Source: DATEDA01 sp963754305 (lineage in GTDB: Bacteria > Pseudomonadota > Gammaproteobacteria > Burkholderiales > SG8-39). From it: DNA of 64,000 nucleotides. The translations under genes and the position numbers were made by a program. The stretch's first letter is position 1; each line of letters starts with the position of its first letter. The notes under the pieces are model-generated. The model saw nothing but the letters and a program-made list of their open reading frames with translations. It did no database searches and was not told where the DNA came from. Positions 53,396 through 60,689 of this stretch are shown piece by piece. The stretch spans positions 186,001 to 250,000 of the forward strand of contig CAVWFR010000051.1 in NCBI GenBank assembly GCA_963754305.1, given 5' to 3'.

Positions 53396-53875
53396 GGCGC
53401 TTCCTTCCCTCGTCGAATATGGATCCGCGGCCGGCGATGCCTCTATCGGTCACCGGCGCGGCGAGAAGCGCGATTCTGCCCCGATTTCCGGCGCTGCGGC
53501 CGGAACCCGCGAGGCCCTGCCTCGCGGTAAGGCGGCGTTCGGCTCGTCCGACTGAAAGCCTGGGACCAGCAACCTTGGACTCGAGACGCTAGCGATGCCT
53601 GGCCGCCGGCAGCGCGCGTCTCTCATCCTCGCCGCTGCCTTCGCGCTGCCGGGGTGCGCCTCCGCAAGCTAACGGGGCTTTTCGACGACGACCTCGCCGC
53701 GTCCGAAGCGGCACGCTCGAACAGTGGGAACGCCGCGGCCCCGGTCCGCGCATGGAGGGATGGGTCTCGCGCCGGTGGGAGCGCCTGCTCTGGTATTCAC
53801 GCTACGAGAGGGCAGGCCCCGTCGTGCTCCACGATTTGGGAGAAATCGCCGCCGCACGCAGGCGCGATCTCCTCT
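53396..53875. other. 480-bp region without an intact gene
   Basis: Apart from the truncated lipoprotein start at 53595, no full gene is visible. A plus-strand frame near 53753 reads MEGWVSRRWERLLWYSRY, weakly like the start of YqhA/UPF0114 membrane proteins, but it loses the pattern at once. The left part should hold the frmA promoter. Confidence 0.4.
53595..53672 (+). pseudogene. Truncated lipoprotein signal sequence
   Basis: A 25-codon frame, MPGRRQRASLILAAAFALPG followed by CASAS and a stop, looks like a complete lipoprotein signal peptide with lipobox LPGC but no mature domain. It may be the beginning of a lost lipoprotein gene or a chance frame. Confidence 0.35.
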
Positions 53876-55330
53876 CTAGCGGGGCGCGGTTTCCGTTTCA
53901 TGGTGGAGCGCGTGGTGCGGCGCGCGCGAGGCGTACGAGCCGGCGACCATGCCGGCGATCGACAACGCGAGGCCGACGAGCTGCGGCGGGAGCACCCCGT
54001 CCGCGGCGAAAATTTCCATCCCGATCCAGGAAACGAGCCCGAGCGCGATCGACAGCAGTGCGCCCTGCGCCGTCGCGCGCGACCAGTAGATGCCGGCGAC
54101 GAGCGGGACGATGCACGAGACCAGCGTCACCTTGTAGGTGTTCTGCACCATCTGGTAGATGGACGCGTCGCTCGTGAGCGCGAAGGTGACCACGGCCAGC
54201 GTGAAGATCACCAGCACCAGTCGCAGCGTGAAAAGGAACTGGCGATCGCCCATGTGCGGGTACAGGCGCTTCAGGACGTTCTCGGTGAAAAGCGCCGTCG
54301 GCGCCAGCAGCGCGCCGCTGGCGGTCGAGAGGATCGCGGACAGCAGCGCGCCGAAGAACATCACCTGCGCGAAGAGCGGCGTGCGCTCGAGGATCAGTGT
54401 CGGAAGGATCTCCTGAAAGCGGTTGCCTTCGGCCTCGAGGAGCGGGTTCACCATCTCGGGTGCGATGAGGAATGCGGAGTAGGCGAGGAAGATCGGCACG
54501 AAGGCCGCCACGAAGTAGAACATCCCGCCGAGCAGCGACGCGCGCACCGCGGTCTTCTCGTCCCTGGCCGAGGTGACGCGCTGGAAGACGTCCTGCTGCG
54601 GGATGCCGCCGACCGCGGCGGTAAGGAAGGCGGCGAGGAACGCGAGGATCTCTTTCGTCTCCGGCCTTGGCCAGAACTCGAACCTGCCGGCGGCCGTCGC
54701 ATGCGCAATGACCGCGCCCGCGCCGCCCGCCATCCCCGCCAGTAGCCACGCGAGGTACAGCAGACCGGCCACGATGATCACGGTCTGGAAGATGTCGGTA
54801 AACGCCACCGACCACATGCCGCCGAACAGTGTGTACACGAGCACGCAGCCGGCGCCGAGCATGATGCCGGTCGGCATGGAGATCGCGCCGCCCGAAAGCG
54901 TGTTGAAGACGAGCCCGAGCGCGATCATCTGCGCGGAGGTCCAGCCGAGATAGGAGATCGTGATGCAGAGGCTCGTCACGAGCTCGGCGGCGCCGCCGTA
55001 TCGCTTGCGGTAGAAGTCGCCGATCGTCAGAAGGTCCATGCGGTAGAACGCCCGCGCGAAGAAGACCGCCACCAGGATGAGGCAGAGCGAGAACCCGAAC
55101 GGATCGGCGACGATCCCGCGCAAGCCTTCTTTGAGGAAGGTCGATGACACCGCGAGCACCGTTTCGGCGCCGAACCACGTCGCGAACACCGTGGCGACGC
55201 TCATGTAGAGCGGCAGCTTGCGTCCGGCGACGAGGTAGTCCTTCGAGTTGCTGACGCGCCGCGCGGCCCAGAGCCCGATGGCGATGGTTACGGCGAGATA
55301 GACGACGACGAACCAGACGAGCACGGTCAT
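53876..55330 (-). CDS. Sodium:solute symporter family protein
   Basis: 484-residue SSS-family transporter with about 13 membrane helices. VWFVVVYLAVTIAIGLWAAR opens it; ARRVSNSKDYLVAGRKLPLY and the SSS signature region GAETVLAVSSTFLKEGLRGI, then GGIPQQDVFQRVTSARDEKT follow. It should couple Na+ entry to uptake of an organic solute; substrate unknown. It lies 69 bp behind the acyltransferase on the same strand. Confidence 0.9.
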   Translation of the reverse strand: MTVLVWFVVVYLAVTIAIGLWAARRVSNSKDYLVAGRKLPLYMSVATVFATWFGAETVLAVSSTFLKEGLRGIVADPFGFSLCLILVAVFFARAFYRMDLLTIGDFYRKRYGGAAELVTSLCITISYLGWTSAQMIALGLVFNTLSGGAISMPTGIMLGAGCVLVYTLFGGMWSVAFTDIFQTVIIVAGLLYLAWLLAGMAGGAGAVIAHATAAGRFEFWPRPETKEILAFLAAFLTAAVGGIPQQDVFQRVTSARDEKTAVRASLLGGMFYFVAAFVPIFLAYSAFLIAPEMVNPLLEAEGNRFQEILPTLILERTPLFAQVMFFGALLSAILSTASGALLAPTALFTENVLKRLYPHMGDRQFLFTLRLVLVIFTLAVVTFALTSDASIYQMVQNTYKVTLVSCIVPLVAGIYWSRATAQGALLSIALGLVSWIGMEIFAADGVLPPQLVGLALSIAGMVAGSYASRAPHHALHHETETAPR

Positions 55331-55399
55331 GATGAGCCCCGCTAGCTTACCGGATCGTGTGCGGCGTCGGGCCGTCGGCCGCTCACCCGCGCGAGGGTC

Positions 55400-56347
55400 T
55401 CAACCGCGCCGGGGGTCCGGCCAGAACGGAAAGAAGTTGAACCAGTTGTAGGGCGCCAGACGGCAGTAGTGCTCGAGCCGCGCAACGTAGCGACCGAGCC
55501 ACACCGCCGCTATATCCTCGCGCGCGGCGCGCTCGCGGTCGCCGGGCTCGTCGAGCCGCTCGAAGTGCAGCGAGTAGCGGTTGCCACCGCGATAGAGGCC
55601 CATCCCGAGGACGATCGGGACGCCGAGCGTCGTGGCAAGGCGGAAGGGCGTGAGCGGGAAGCACGCGGGGCTGCCGAGGAACGGCACGTCGACCGTGCGT
55701 TCGTTTCCGCGCGAGCGGTCGGCTAGGATCCCGACGATCTCGCCCCGCTCCAGGCATTCCTTGACCCGCAGGAGGCTCGTCGGCGCGCCCATCTCGATGA
55801 TGCGGCCGGCGAGCTCCGGCTGGATGGCCCGGAACACGCTCTGGATCCGGGCCGCATTCTCGGTCGCCATCAGCATGTTGATCCGGAACGCGCGCCGCTT
55901 CGCGCCCAGGACGCGCAGCACCTCGAAGCTGCCGAAGTGGGCGCCAACCAGGATGCAGCCACGCCCCTGCGCGAGCGCGGCAACGATAGCCGGCTCGCCC
56001 TCGTAGGCGAGCTCGAACGCGCCGGTGCGCCCCGACAGAAGCGGCACGCGGTCGTGGATCGTCGAGCCGAACGTATGGATGTGGCGGTAGATCTCGCCGA
56101 GCCGCGCCCGCCGGCGGTGCACGCGCGCGAGATAGTCCGACGAGGCGGCCCGGGCGCGCGGACCGAACGCGAGGAAGTAGAGGCAGATCACCGGCAGGAA
56201 CAGCCGGCCGGTGCCGCGGCCGAGCGCTAGGGTGACGCGCGCGAGCAGTGCCATCAACCACTGGCTCCCGCGCTCGCGCTGCTCGAGCCAGGCCGGCGCG
56301 AGCGGGCGGCTGACCGCACCCGCCTGCCGGCGCAAGCCTTCGCTCAC
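55400..56347 (-). CDS. Lipid A acyltransferase-like protein (LpxL/HtrB family)
   Basis: 315-residue acyltransferase. The HX4E motif is in VGAHFGSFEVL, with ADRSRGNERTVDVPFLGSPA and FPLTPFRLATTLGVPIVLGM following as in late lipid A acyltransferases; a membrane segment (GRLFLPVICLYFLAFG) lies near the N-terminus. The group also includes glycolipid and aryl-polyene acyltransferases, so the acceptor is not certain. Start is probably GTG at 56347; no ATG fits. ubiB lies 120 bp upstream. Confidence 0.85.
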   Translation of the reverse strand: MSEGLRRQAGAVSRPLAPAWLEQRERGSQWLMALLARVTLALGRGTGRLFLPVICLYFLAFGPRARAASSDYLARVHRRRARLGEIYRHIHTFGSTIHDRVPLLSGRTGAFELAYEGEPAIVAALAQGRGCILVGAHFGSFEVLRVLGAKRRAFRINMLMATENAARIQSVFRAIQPELAGRIIEMGAPTSLLRVKECLERGEIVGILADRSRGNERTVDVPFLGSPACFPLTPFRLATTLGVPIVLGMGLYRGGNRYSLHFERLDEPGDRERAAREDIAAVWLGRYVARLEHYCRLAPYNWFNFFPFWPDPRRG

Positions 56348-56467
56348 GGGCGAACGCTCATGGCAAACCACTCGCCTGCAGTCACCTCTCCCCTCCGTTG
56401 GACCGATCGAGTGCGGTAGGAGAAATCTTACTGGCAAGGCCGCCTCGCGACCAAGCGGCGCGCCCGT

Positions 56468-57997
56468 TTAGTCGCGCAAAAGCAGGTACAACTGCAGGAT
56501 TGCCCACGCCGCGAGCAGGCCGGCGAGCAGCCGGATCGCGCGCGTGCGCCGCCGCTCTTCCTGCAGCAGGGCGTCCAGGCGCGCCTCGATGCCGGCGAGG
56601 CGCTCGGTCGCGAGCGCCCGGTGCATGAGGCGCGGCAGCTGGGGCACGAGGCCGGTCCAGGTCGGGGCCTCGTGGGCGAGGTTGCGCAGGAGCCCGCGCC
56701 AGCCGACCTGCTCCTGCATCCAGCGCTCGAGATACGGCTTCGCGGTCGTCCAGAGATCGAGGTCCGGATCGAGGTCGCGGCCGAGCCCCTCGATGTTGAG
56801 CAGCGTCTTCTGCAGCAGCACGAGCTGCGGCTGCACTTCCAGCGCGAAGCGCTGCGCCGTCTGAAAGAGGCGCAGCAGCACGCGGCCGAACGAGATCTCC
56901 TTCAACGGCCGGTCGAAGACCGGTTCGCACACCGCGCGGACCGCGGCCTCGAACTCGTCGATGCGAGTTCCCGGCGGCACCCAGCCGGCCTCGACGTGCG
57001 CCTGCGCGACGCGCTTGTAGTCGCGGTTGAAGAAGGCGATGAAGTTCTGCGCGAGGTAGTTCTTGTCGCGGTCGGTGAGCGTGCCCATGATGCCGAAGTC
57101 GAGCGCGATGTAGTGGCCATCGGCCGCCACGAAGATGTTGCCGGGGTGCATGTCGGCGTGAAAGAAGCCGTCGCGGAACACCTGGCTGAAGAAGATCTCG
57201 ACCCCGGCGCGCGCGAGCTTCGGGATGTCGATGCCCTGCGCACGCAGGCGCTCCACCTGGCTGATGGGCGTGCCGTGCATGCGCTCCATCGTCATCACGT
57301 TGGTGAGGGTGTAGTCCCAGAACACCTCGGGCACGAGGAGCAGCGGCGAGCCGGCGAAGTTGCGCCGGAGCTGGCTCGCGTTCGCCCCCTCGCGGACGAG
57401 GTCGAGCTCGTCGGCGAGGTGCTTGGCGAACTCGGCGACCACCTCACGCGGCTTGAGGCGCTTGCCTTGCGACCAGGTCTTCTCCACCAGCCCGGCGGCC
57501 GCGTCGAGCAGCTCGAGATCGCGGTGGATGACCGGGAGCATGTTCGGGCGCAGCACCTTCACCGCCGCCGGGGTGCCGTCGCGGAGCGTTGCGAAGTGCA
57601 CCTGCGCGATGGATGCGCTCGCGACCGGCTCGCGATCGAACGTCGCGAAGACTTCGCCGATCGGCTTCCCGAATGCGCGCTCGATCTCGGCGACCGCGAC
57701 GTCCGACGGGAACGGCGGGACGCGGTCCTGCAGCTTCGCGAGCTCGTCCGCGATGTCGGTGGGCAACAGGTCGCGACGCGTCGACAGCACCTGCCCGAAC
57801 TTGACGAAGATCGGTCCCAGGGTCTCGAGTGCGCGCCGAAGGCGCACCGCGCGCGGGGCGCCATAGCGGCCGAAGAGATCCAGCGCGCGGGCGCGCCGCA
57901 GCCAGCGGCCGGTCGGATCGCCGGCGAGCGGCAACTCGTCGAGACCAAAGCGGAAACCGACCCAGACGATCTTGGCGAGACGGGCGAGGCGGCGCAC
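56468..57997 (-). CDS. ubiB: Ubiquinone biosynthesis protein kinase-like UbiB
   Basis: 509-residue UbiB/ADCK atypical kinase-like protein that supports ubiquinone synthesis. KxGQ motif FVKFGQVLSTRRDLLPTDIA, Ala-rich loop ASIAQVHFATLRDG, and kinase motifs (FFHADMHPGNIFV, YIALDFGIMGTLTDRDK) are present, with a C-terminal membrane pair (AIRLLAGLLAAWAILQLYLL). A normal full-length member. ubiJ lies about 520 bp upstream on the same strand, separated by a decayed DUF2238 gene. Confidence 0.95.
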   Translation of the reverse strand: MRRLARLAKIVWVGFRFGLDELPLAGDPTGRWLRRARALDLFGRYGAPRAVRLRRALETLGPIFVKFGQVLSTRRDLLPTDIADELAKLQDRVPPFPSDVAVAEIERAFGKPIGEVFATFDREPVASASIAQVHFATLRDGTPAAVKVLRPNMLPVIHRDLELLDAAAGLVEKTWSQGKRLKPREVVAEFAKHLADELDLVREGANASQLRRNFAGSPLLLVPEVFWDYTLTNVMTMERMHGTPISQVERLRAQGIDIPKLARAGVEIFFSQVFRDGFFHADMHPGNIFVAADGHYIALDFGIMGTLTDRDKNYLAQNFIAFFNRDYKRVAQAHVEAGWVPPGTRIDEFEAAVRAVCEPVFDRPLKEISFGRVLLRLFQTAQRFALEVQPQLVLLQKTLLNIEGLGRDLDPDLDLWTTAKPYLERWMQEQVGWRGLLRNLAHEAPTWTGLVPQLPRLMHRALATERLAGIEARLDALLQEERRRTRAIRLLAGLLAAWAILQLYLLLRD

Positions 57998-58521
57998 GCG
58001 CGGATATGCCCATGCGTCCGGGCGCCGGTGCCGAGGACTCCGCGCCCTCCGGAGCGCCGCCTACCATCGATGAACTCGTACAGGCGCTGATCGCGAGGCA
58101 AGCAGCAACGATGAAGAATTTCCGCGCGCAGAGGCGAGCGCCGCAGCAGGATTTCGCGCGCGATGATCGCCGGCACGAACCCTTGCGCGAAGTGGCCGAT
58201 GCGGTCGTACGGGTTGCGTGCGAGATCGAAAGAGTCCTGCAGCCAGAACCCGAGCGGGACGTGCGCATAGGTGTAGTGGCCGCCGAGCATCAGGATGAGC
58301 GCGTGGAGGAAGATCAGGCGATAGGCGAGCGGCGTGAGCCGGAAGGACGCCCATGTGAAGTAGAGGACCGGGGCGGCGATGAGCACGGGCGCTATTTCGA
58401 GCACCCACGTGCCGCGCTCGCGCGGTCCGATGCCGGAGACGACGAGCGCGACCGCGGCGAGGACGAGGAGCGCGACCGCCTCGCGCGTCTCGGTTGCCGA
58501 CGGTGGCGCCGGGGTCGTCAA
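57998..58521 (-). pseudogene. DUF2238 (YjdF-like) membrane protein, frameshifted and truncated
   Basis: Starting at TTG 58521 (TTGA shared with ubiJ), the frame encodes membrane helices and LGFWLQDSFDLARNPYDRIG, HFAQGFVPAIIAREILLRRS, typical of DUF2238. After about 58130 the match jumps to another frame (ARKFFIVAACLAISA) and then partly back (LYEFID, GVLGTG), and the last helices are lost at the ubiB start. At least two indels are needed. It fills the ubiJ-ubiB gap. Confidence 0.65.
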
Positions 58522-59102
58522 GTGTTGCGCAGCTTCGCGTCGATGCGATCGAGGCGCTTCTCGAGGCGCTCGAGGGCGTCGACGAGATCCGCCACGTCGC
58601 GCCCGAACCGCGCGAGTGCCGCGGGCGGTGCGACGAGCGCCGCTTCCTCGGTGAGGTACTCGGCGACGTTCTCGCCGAGCCGCACGCCGGCGTCCTTCTG
58701 CCAGGCGAGAAAGTCGCGCGCGGTGCTCGCGATGCGATGCGCGGCGACGTCGCCGAGGACGCGCGACAGATCCTCTTCGACCTCCCACCGGAGGTGCCGC
58801 GCGAGGTACTGAAGCGCGGCGGCGAGCTCCGCGTCCCCGGTGAAGCCGATCGAGCGGAGCACGGTGTCGTCGCCCTGGAGGAGCCGCGGCAGGTCGGCGG
58901 GCGAGAGCGTGACGGTGAGGTCGGGCTCGCCTTCCGCAGCCGACTCGAGCGTGCCCTCCGCGGTGACCGCGAACGCGAGGTCGGGGAGCGGCACAGCCTT
59001 CACGCGCACCCGCTTGTCGGCGAACGGGGCGAGCTTCTCGCGCGCCCAGGGCTCTTCGGCGAGCAGGTGATTCACGAACGCGATGACGGGCAGGCTGATC
59101 AC
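58518..59102 (-). CDS. ubiJ: Ubiquinone biosynthesis accessory factor UbiJ
   Basis: 194-residue protein with an N-terminal SCP2-type lipid-binding domain (LPDLAFAVTAEGTLESAAEG, DLTVTLSPADLPRLLQGDD) and a C-terminal coiled coil (VDALERLEKRLDRIDAKLRN). UbiJ binds ubiquinone intermediates in the Ubi complex. GTG at 59102 (VISLPVIAFVNHLL) begins the family match; longer in-frame extensions run into repeat sequence. The usual upstream ubiE is absent; a repeat-flanked toxin-antitoxin relic is there instead. Confidence 0.88.
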   Translation of the reverse strand: MISLPVIAFVNHLLAEEPWAREKLAPFADKRVRVKAVPLPDLAFAVTAEGTLESAAEGEPDLTVTLSPADLPRLLQGDDTVLRSIGFTGDAELAAALQYLARHLRWEVEEDLSRVLGDVAAHRIASTARDFLAWQKDAGVRLGENVAEYLTEEAALVAPPAALARFGRDVADLVDALERLEKRLDRIDAKLRNT

Positions 59103-59124
59103 GGCGCGGCGAAGGATAGCACCG

Positions 59125-59152
59125 GGGTTCCGGCCGTCGCCGGAGGCGGCGG
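59125..59152 (+). repeat. Direct repeat flanking the HigBA-like locus, left copy
   Basis: GGGTTCCGGCCGTCGCCGG followed by AGGCGGCGGG; the same block with one change occurs at 59727-59753. The pair brackets the toxin fragment and antitoxin at about 600 bp distance and belongs to the GC-rich repeat family of this window. Confidence 0.55.
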
Positions 59153-59199
59153 GCCGCGGAAACCAACGGCCTCGGCGTCCGGATAGAGCGGTGCTCCCG

Positions 59200-59354
59200 A
59201 CGCCCTGACCCATCTGAGGGAGGTCGTGTACGTGCTGCACGCATTCCAGAAGAAGTCCGCCGCCGGAGTTGCGACGCGCAAGGAAGACGTCGATCTCATC
59301 AAGCAACGGCTGAAGCGGGCTCGGGAGCTCCACGAGCAGGAGTATGGGAAATGA
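59200..59354 (+). pseudogene. HigB/Gp49-like toxin, N-terminally truncated
   Basis: The frame ending at 59354 reads REVVYVLHAFQKKSAAGVAT, then RKEDVDLIKQRLKRARELHE and a short tail. This is the C-terminal third of phage-derived Gp49/HigB RelE-fold toxins (HAFQKKS is the family mark). About 60 N-terminal residues are missing; the frame is closed at 59182. The antitoxin gene overlaps its stop by four bases (ATGA). Confidence 0.65.
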
Positions 59355-59677
59355 GGAAGCGAACCGTCGCGGCCGAACGAAGCAGCGGAAACGTGTTTGC
59401 TGACCTCGGTCTTCCGAATGCGGAAGATCGGCTCGCGAAGGCCGAGCTCGCCCGCAAGGTGAGCGAGATCATCGTCGCGCGGCGCCTTACGCAAGTGGAG
59501 GCGGCAGAGCTTCTCGGGATCGATCAGCCGAAGATCTCGGCCCTGGTCCGCGGGCGGCTCCAAGGGTTTTCGTTGGAGCGGCTCATGCGTTTCTTGAATG
59601 TCTTGGGCCGCGATGTGGAGATCGTCGTCAAGCCCAAGGCTCGAGGCCGCCGGCACGCTGTACTCAGCGTGCTTTGA
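59351..59677 (+). CDS. HigA-like XRE antitoxin
   Basis: 108-residue helix-turn-helix protein. VFADLGLPNAEDRLAKAELA leads into the XRE domain with RRLTQVEAAELLGIDQPKIS and LVRGRLQGFSLERLMRFLNV, ending DVEIVVKPKAR, typical of HigA/Xre partners of Gp49-like toxins. It appears intact while its toxin is truncated. It would repress its own operon. Flanked by direct repeats. Confidence 0.85.
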   Translation: MRKRTVAAERSSGNVFADLGLPNAEDRLAKAELARKVSEIIVARRLTQVEAAELLGIDQPKISALVRGRLQGFSLERLMRFLNVLGRDVEIVVKPKARGRRHAVLSVL

Positions 59678-59726
59678 ACGCGCCCCGGCGTGCAGCCGCT
59701 CTCACAGGCCGCGGCGGGGGACACCC

Positions 59727-59753
59727 GGGTTCCGGCCGTCGCCGGCGGCGGCG
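59727..59753 (+). repeat. Direct repeat flanking the HigBA-like locus, right copy
   Basis: Second copy of the 59125-59152 block, same orientation, differing at one base in the shared core. Confidence 0.55.
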
Positions 59754-59829
59754 GGGCCGTCGCATTCGACGGGGCCGCGGGATTTGACGGCCACGGCGTC
59801 CGAGCGAGGCCTCGCCTTTCCGTCGCTGG

Positions 59830-59866
59830 CACATTCCCAATCCTCTGATTATGAATATTTTTCAGC
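59830..59866 (+). promoter_or_regulatory. AT-rich candidate promoter upstream of DUF2917 gene
   Basis: ATTCCCAATCC then TCTGATTATGAATATTTTTC is strikingly AT-rich for this window and lies about 100 bp before the DUF2917 start. TATGAAT could be a -10 element. Inferred from composition only. Confidence 0.35.
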
Positions 59867-59961
59867 TTAGCCAGAGCCTGGAACGGGTACTGGCATACGG
59901 CGTGCGATGGATCGGGCATGACCGCCGATCCCGGCGGGCACCGAACCGAAGGAGAGACGCC

Positions 59962-60363
59962 ATGACGAGCCAAGCCGACGCGATGGAAACCACGATCCCC
60001 AAAGGCCGCACGCTCCGCATCCAGGACGGCGAGGGCCTCGAGCTCAACGTCGTCGCAGGCTGCCTTTGGGTCACTTACGAGCATGACACCGTGGACACGG
60101 TGCTCGATCCGAGCGACACGCTCCGCGTGAGCCGTAACGGCCTCACGCTCGTGCACGCACTGAAGGAAGTTCAGCTCCGGATCGCGTACCCGGTCGAAGC
60201 CGGTGCGCCGAGCCTGACGCTCGGCGGCGGCTACCGGGAAGTTGGCCGCAGCGTCGCGCGGGCGATGTTCGCGGAATGGCTGCGCGGCATGCGCGGGCGG
60301 ATCGCCGCAGGGGCGCGCGGGCGCGCCGCACCCACGATCGGCGCAAGCACGGTCACCCGCTGA
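59962..60363 (+). CDS. DUF2917 domain protein
   Basis: 133-residue protein with the DUF2917 (cupin-like) pattern: IPKGRTLRIQDGEGLELNVV, AGCLWVTYEHDTVDTVLDPS and SDTLRVSRNGLTLVHALKEV. Function unknown. The ATG at 59962 is chosen because GGAGAG lies 8-13 bases upstream; an in-frame ATG at 59851 would add a basic leader inside the AT-rich region. A short gene follows 36 bp later. Confidence 0.78.
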   Translation: MTSQADAMETTIPKGRTLRIQDGEGLELNVVAGCLWVTYEHDTVDTVLDPSDTLRVSRNGLTLVHALKEVQLRIAYPVEAGAPSLTLGGGYREVGRSVARAMFAEWLRGMRGRIAAGARGRAAPTIGASTVTR

Positions 60364-60399
60364 CTGCGCAGCGACTTGATACCGCGAGAGGAGAGAACC

Positions 60400-60612
60400 A
60401 TGAGCGACGATCAACTCTCCGGCGCCGTGCCAGAGCGCCGGGATCCCACCCCCGAAGAGATCCGGTGGTACGTGCAGCAGGGCGCGCGCCTGCGGTCGGA
60501 AGCGCTGCACGGGGTCCTGCACCGTGCCGCGGCCTGGGTCGGGGGCGGTGCGCTGGGCGAGCCTGAGCCATCCCGCGGCTACGGGAGCGCCCGACAACCG
60601 CGCGCTGCGTGA
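60400..60612 (+). CDS. Small protein of unknown function (RSP_7527-like)
   Basis: 70-residue protein, MSDDQLSGAVPERRDPTPEE at the start and IRWYVQQGARLRSEALHGVL in the middle, a helix like those of tiny proteobacterial proteins named after RSP_7527. ATG at 60400 follows GAGAGGAGAG. The stop shares bases with an in-frame GTG of the next gene (60609). Function unknown. Confidence 0.65.
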   Translation: MSDDQLSGAVPERRDPTPEEIRWYVQQGARLRSEALHGVLHRAAAWVGGGALGEPEPSRGYGSARQPRAA

Positions 60613-60689
60613 CCACTCGCCCCGCCGCGAGGCGGCCATCGACGGTCCTCCCGCCGCGGCGGTATGCTGACCCGGTCGGAGGGGCCGCG

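Noticed and set aside
53753..53860. YqhA/UPF0114-like gene start
   Set aside because: Only about nine residues (ERLLWYSRY) look similar and no membrane helices follow.
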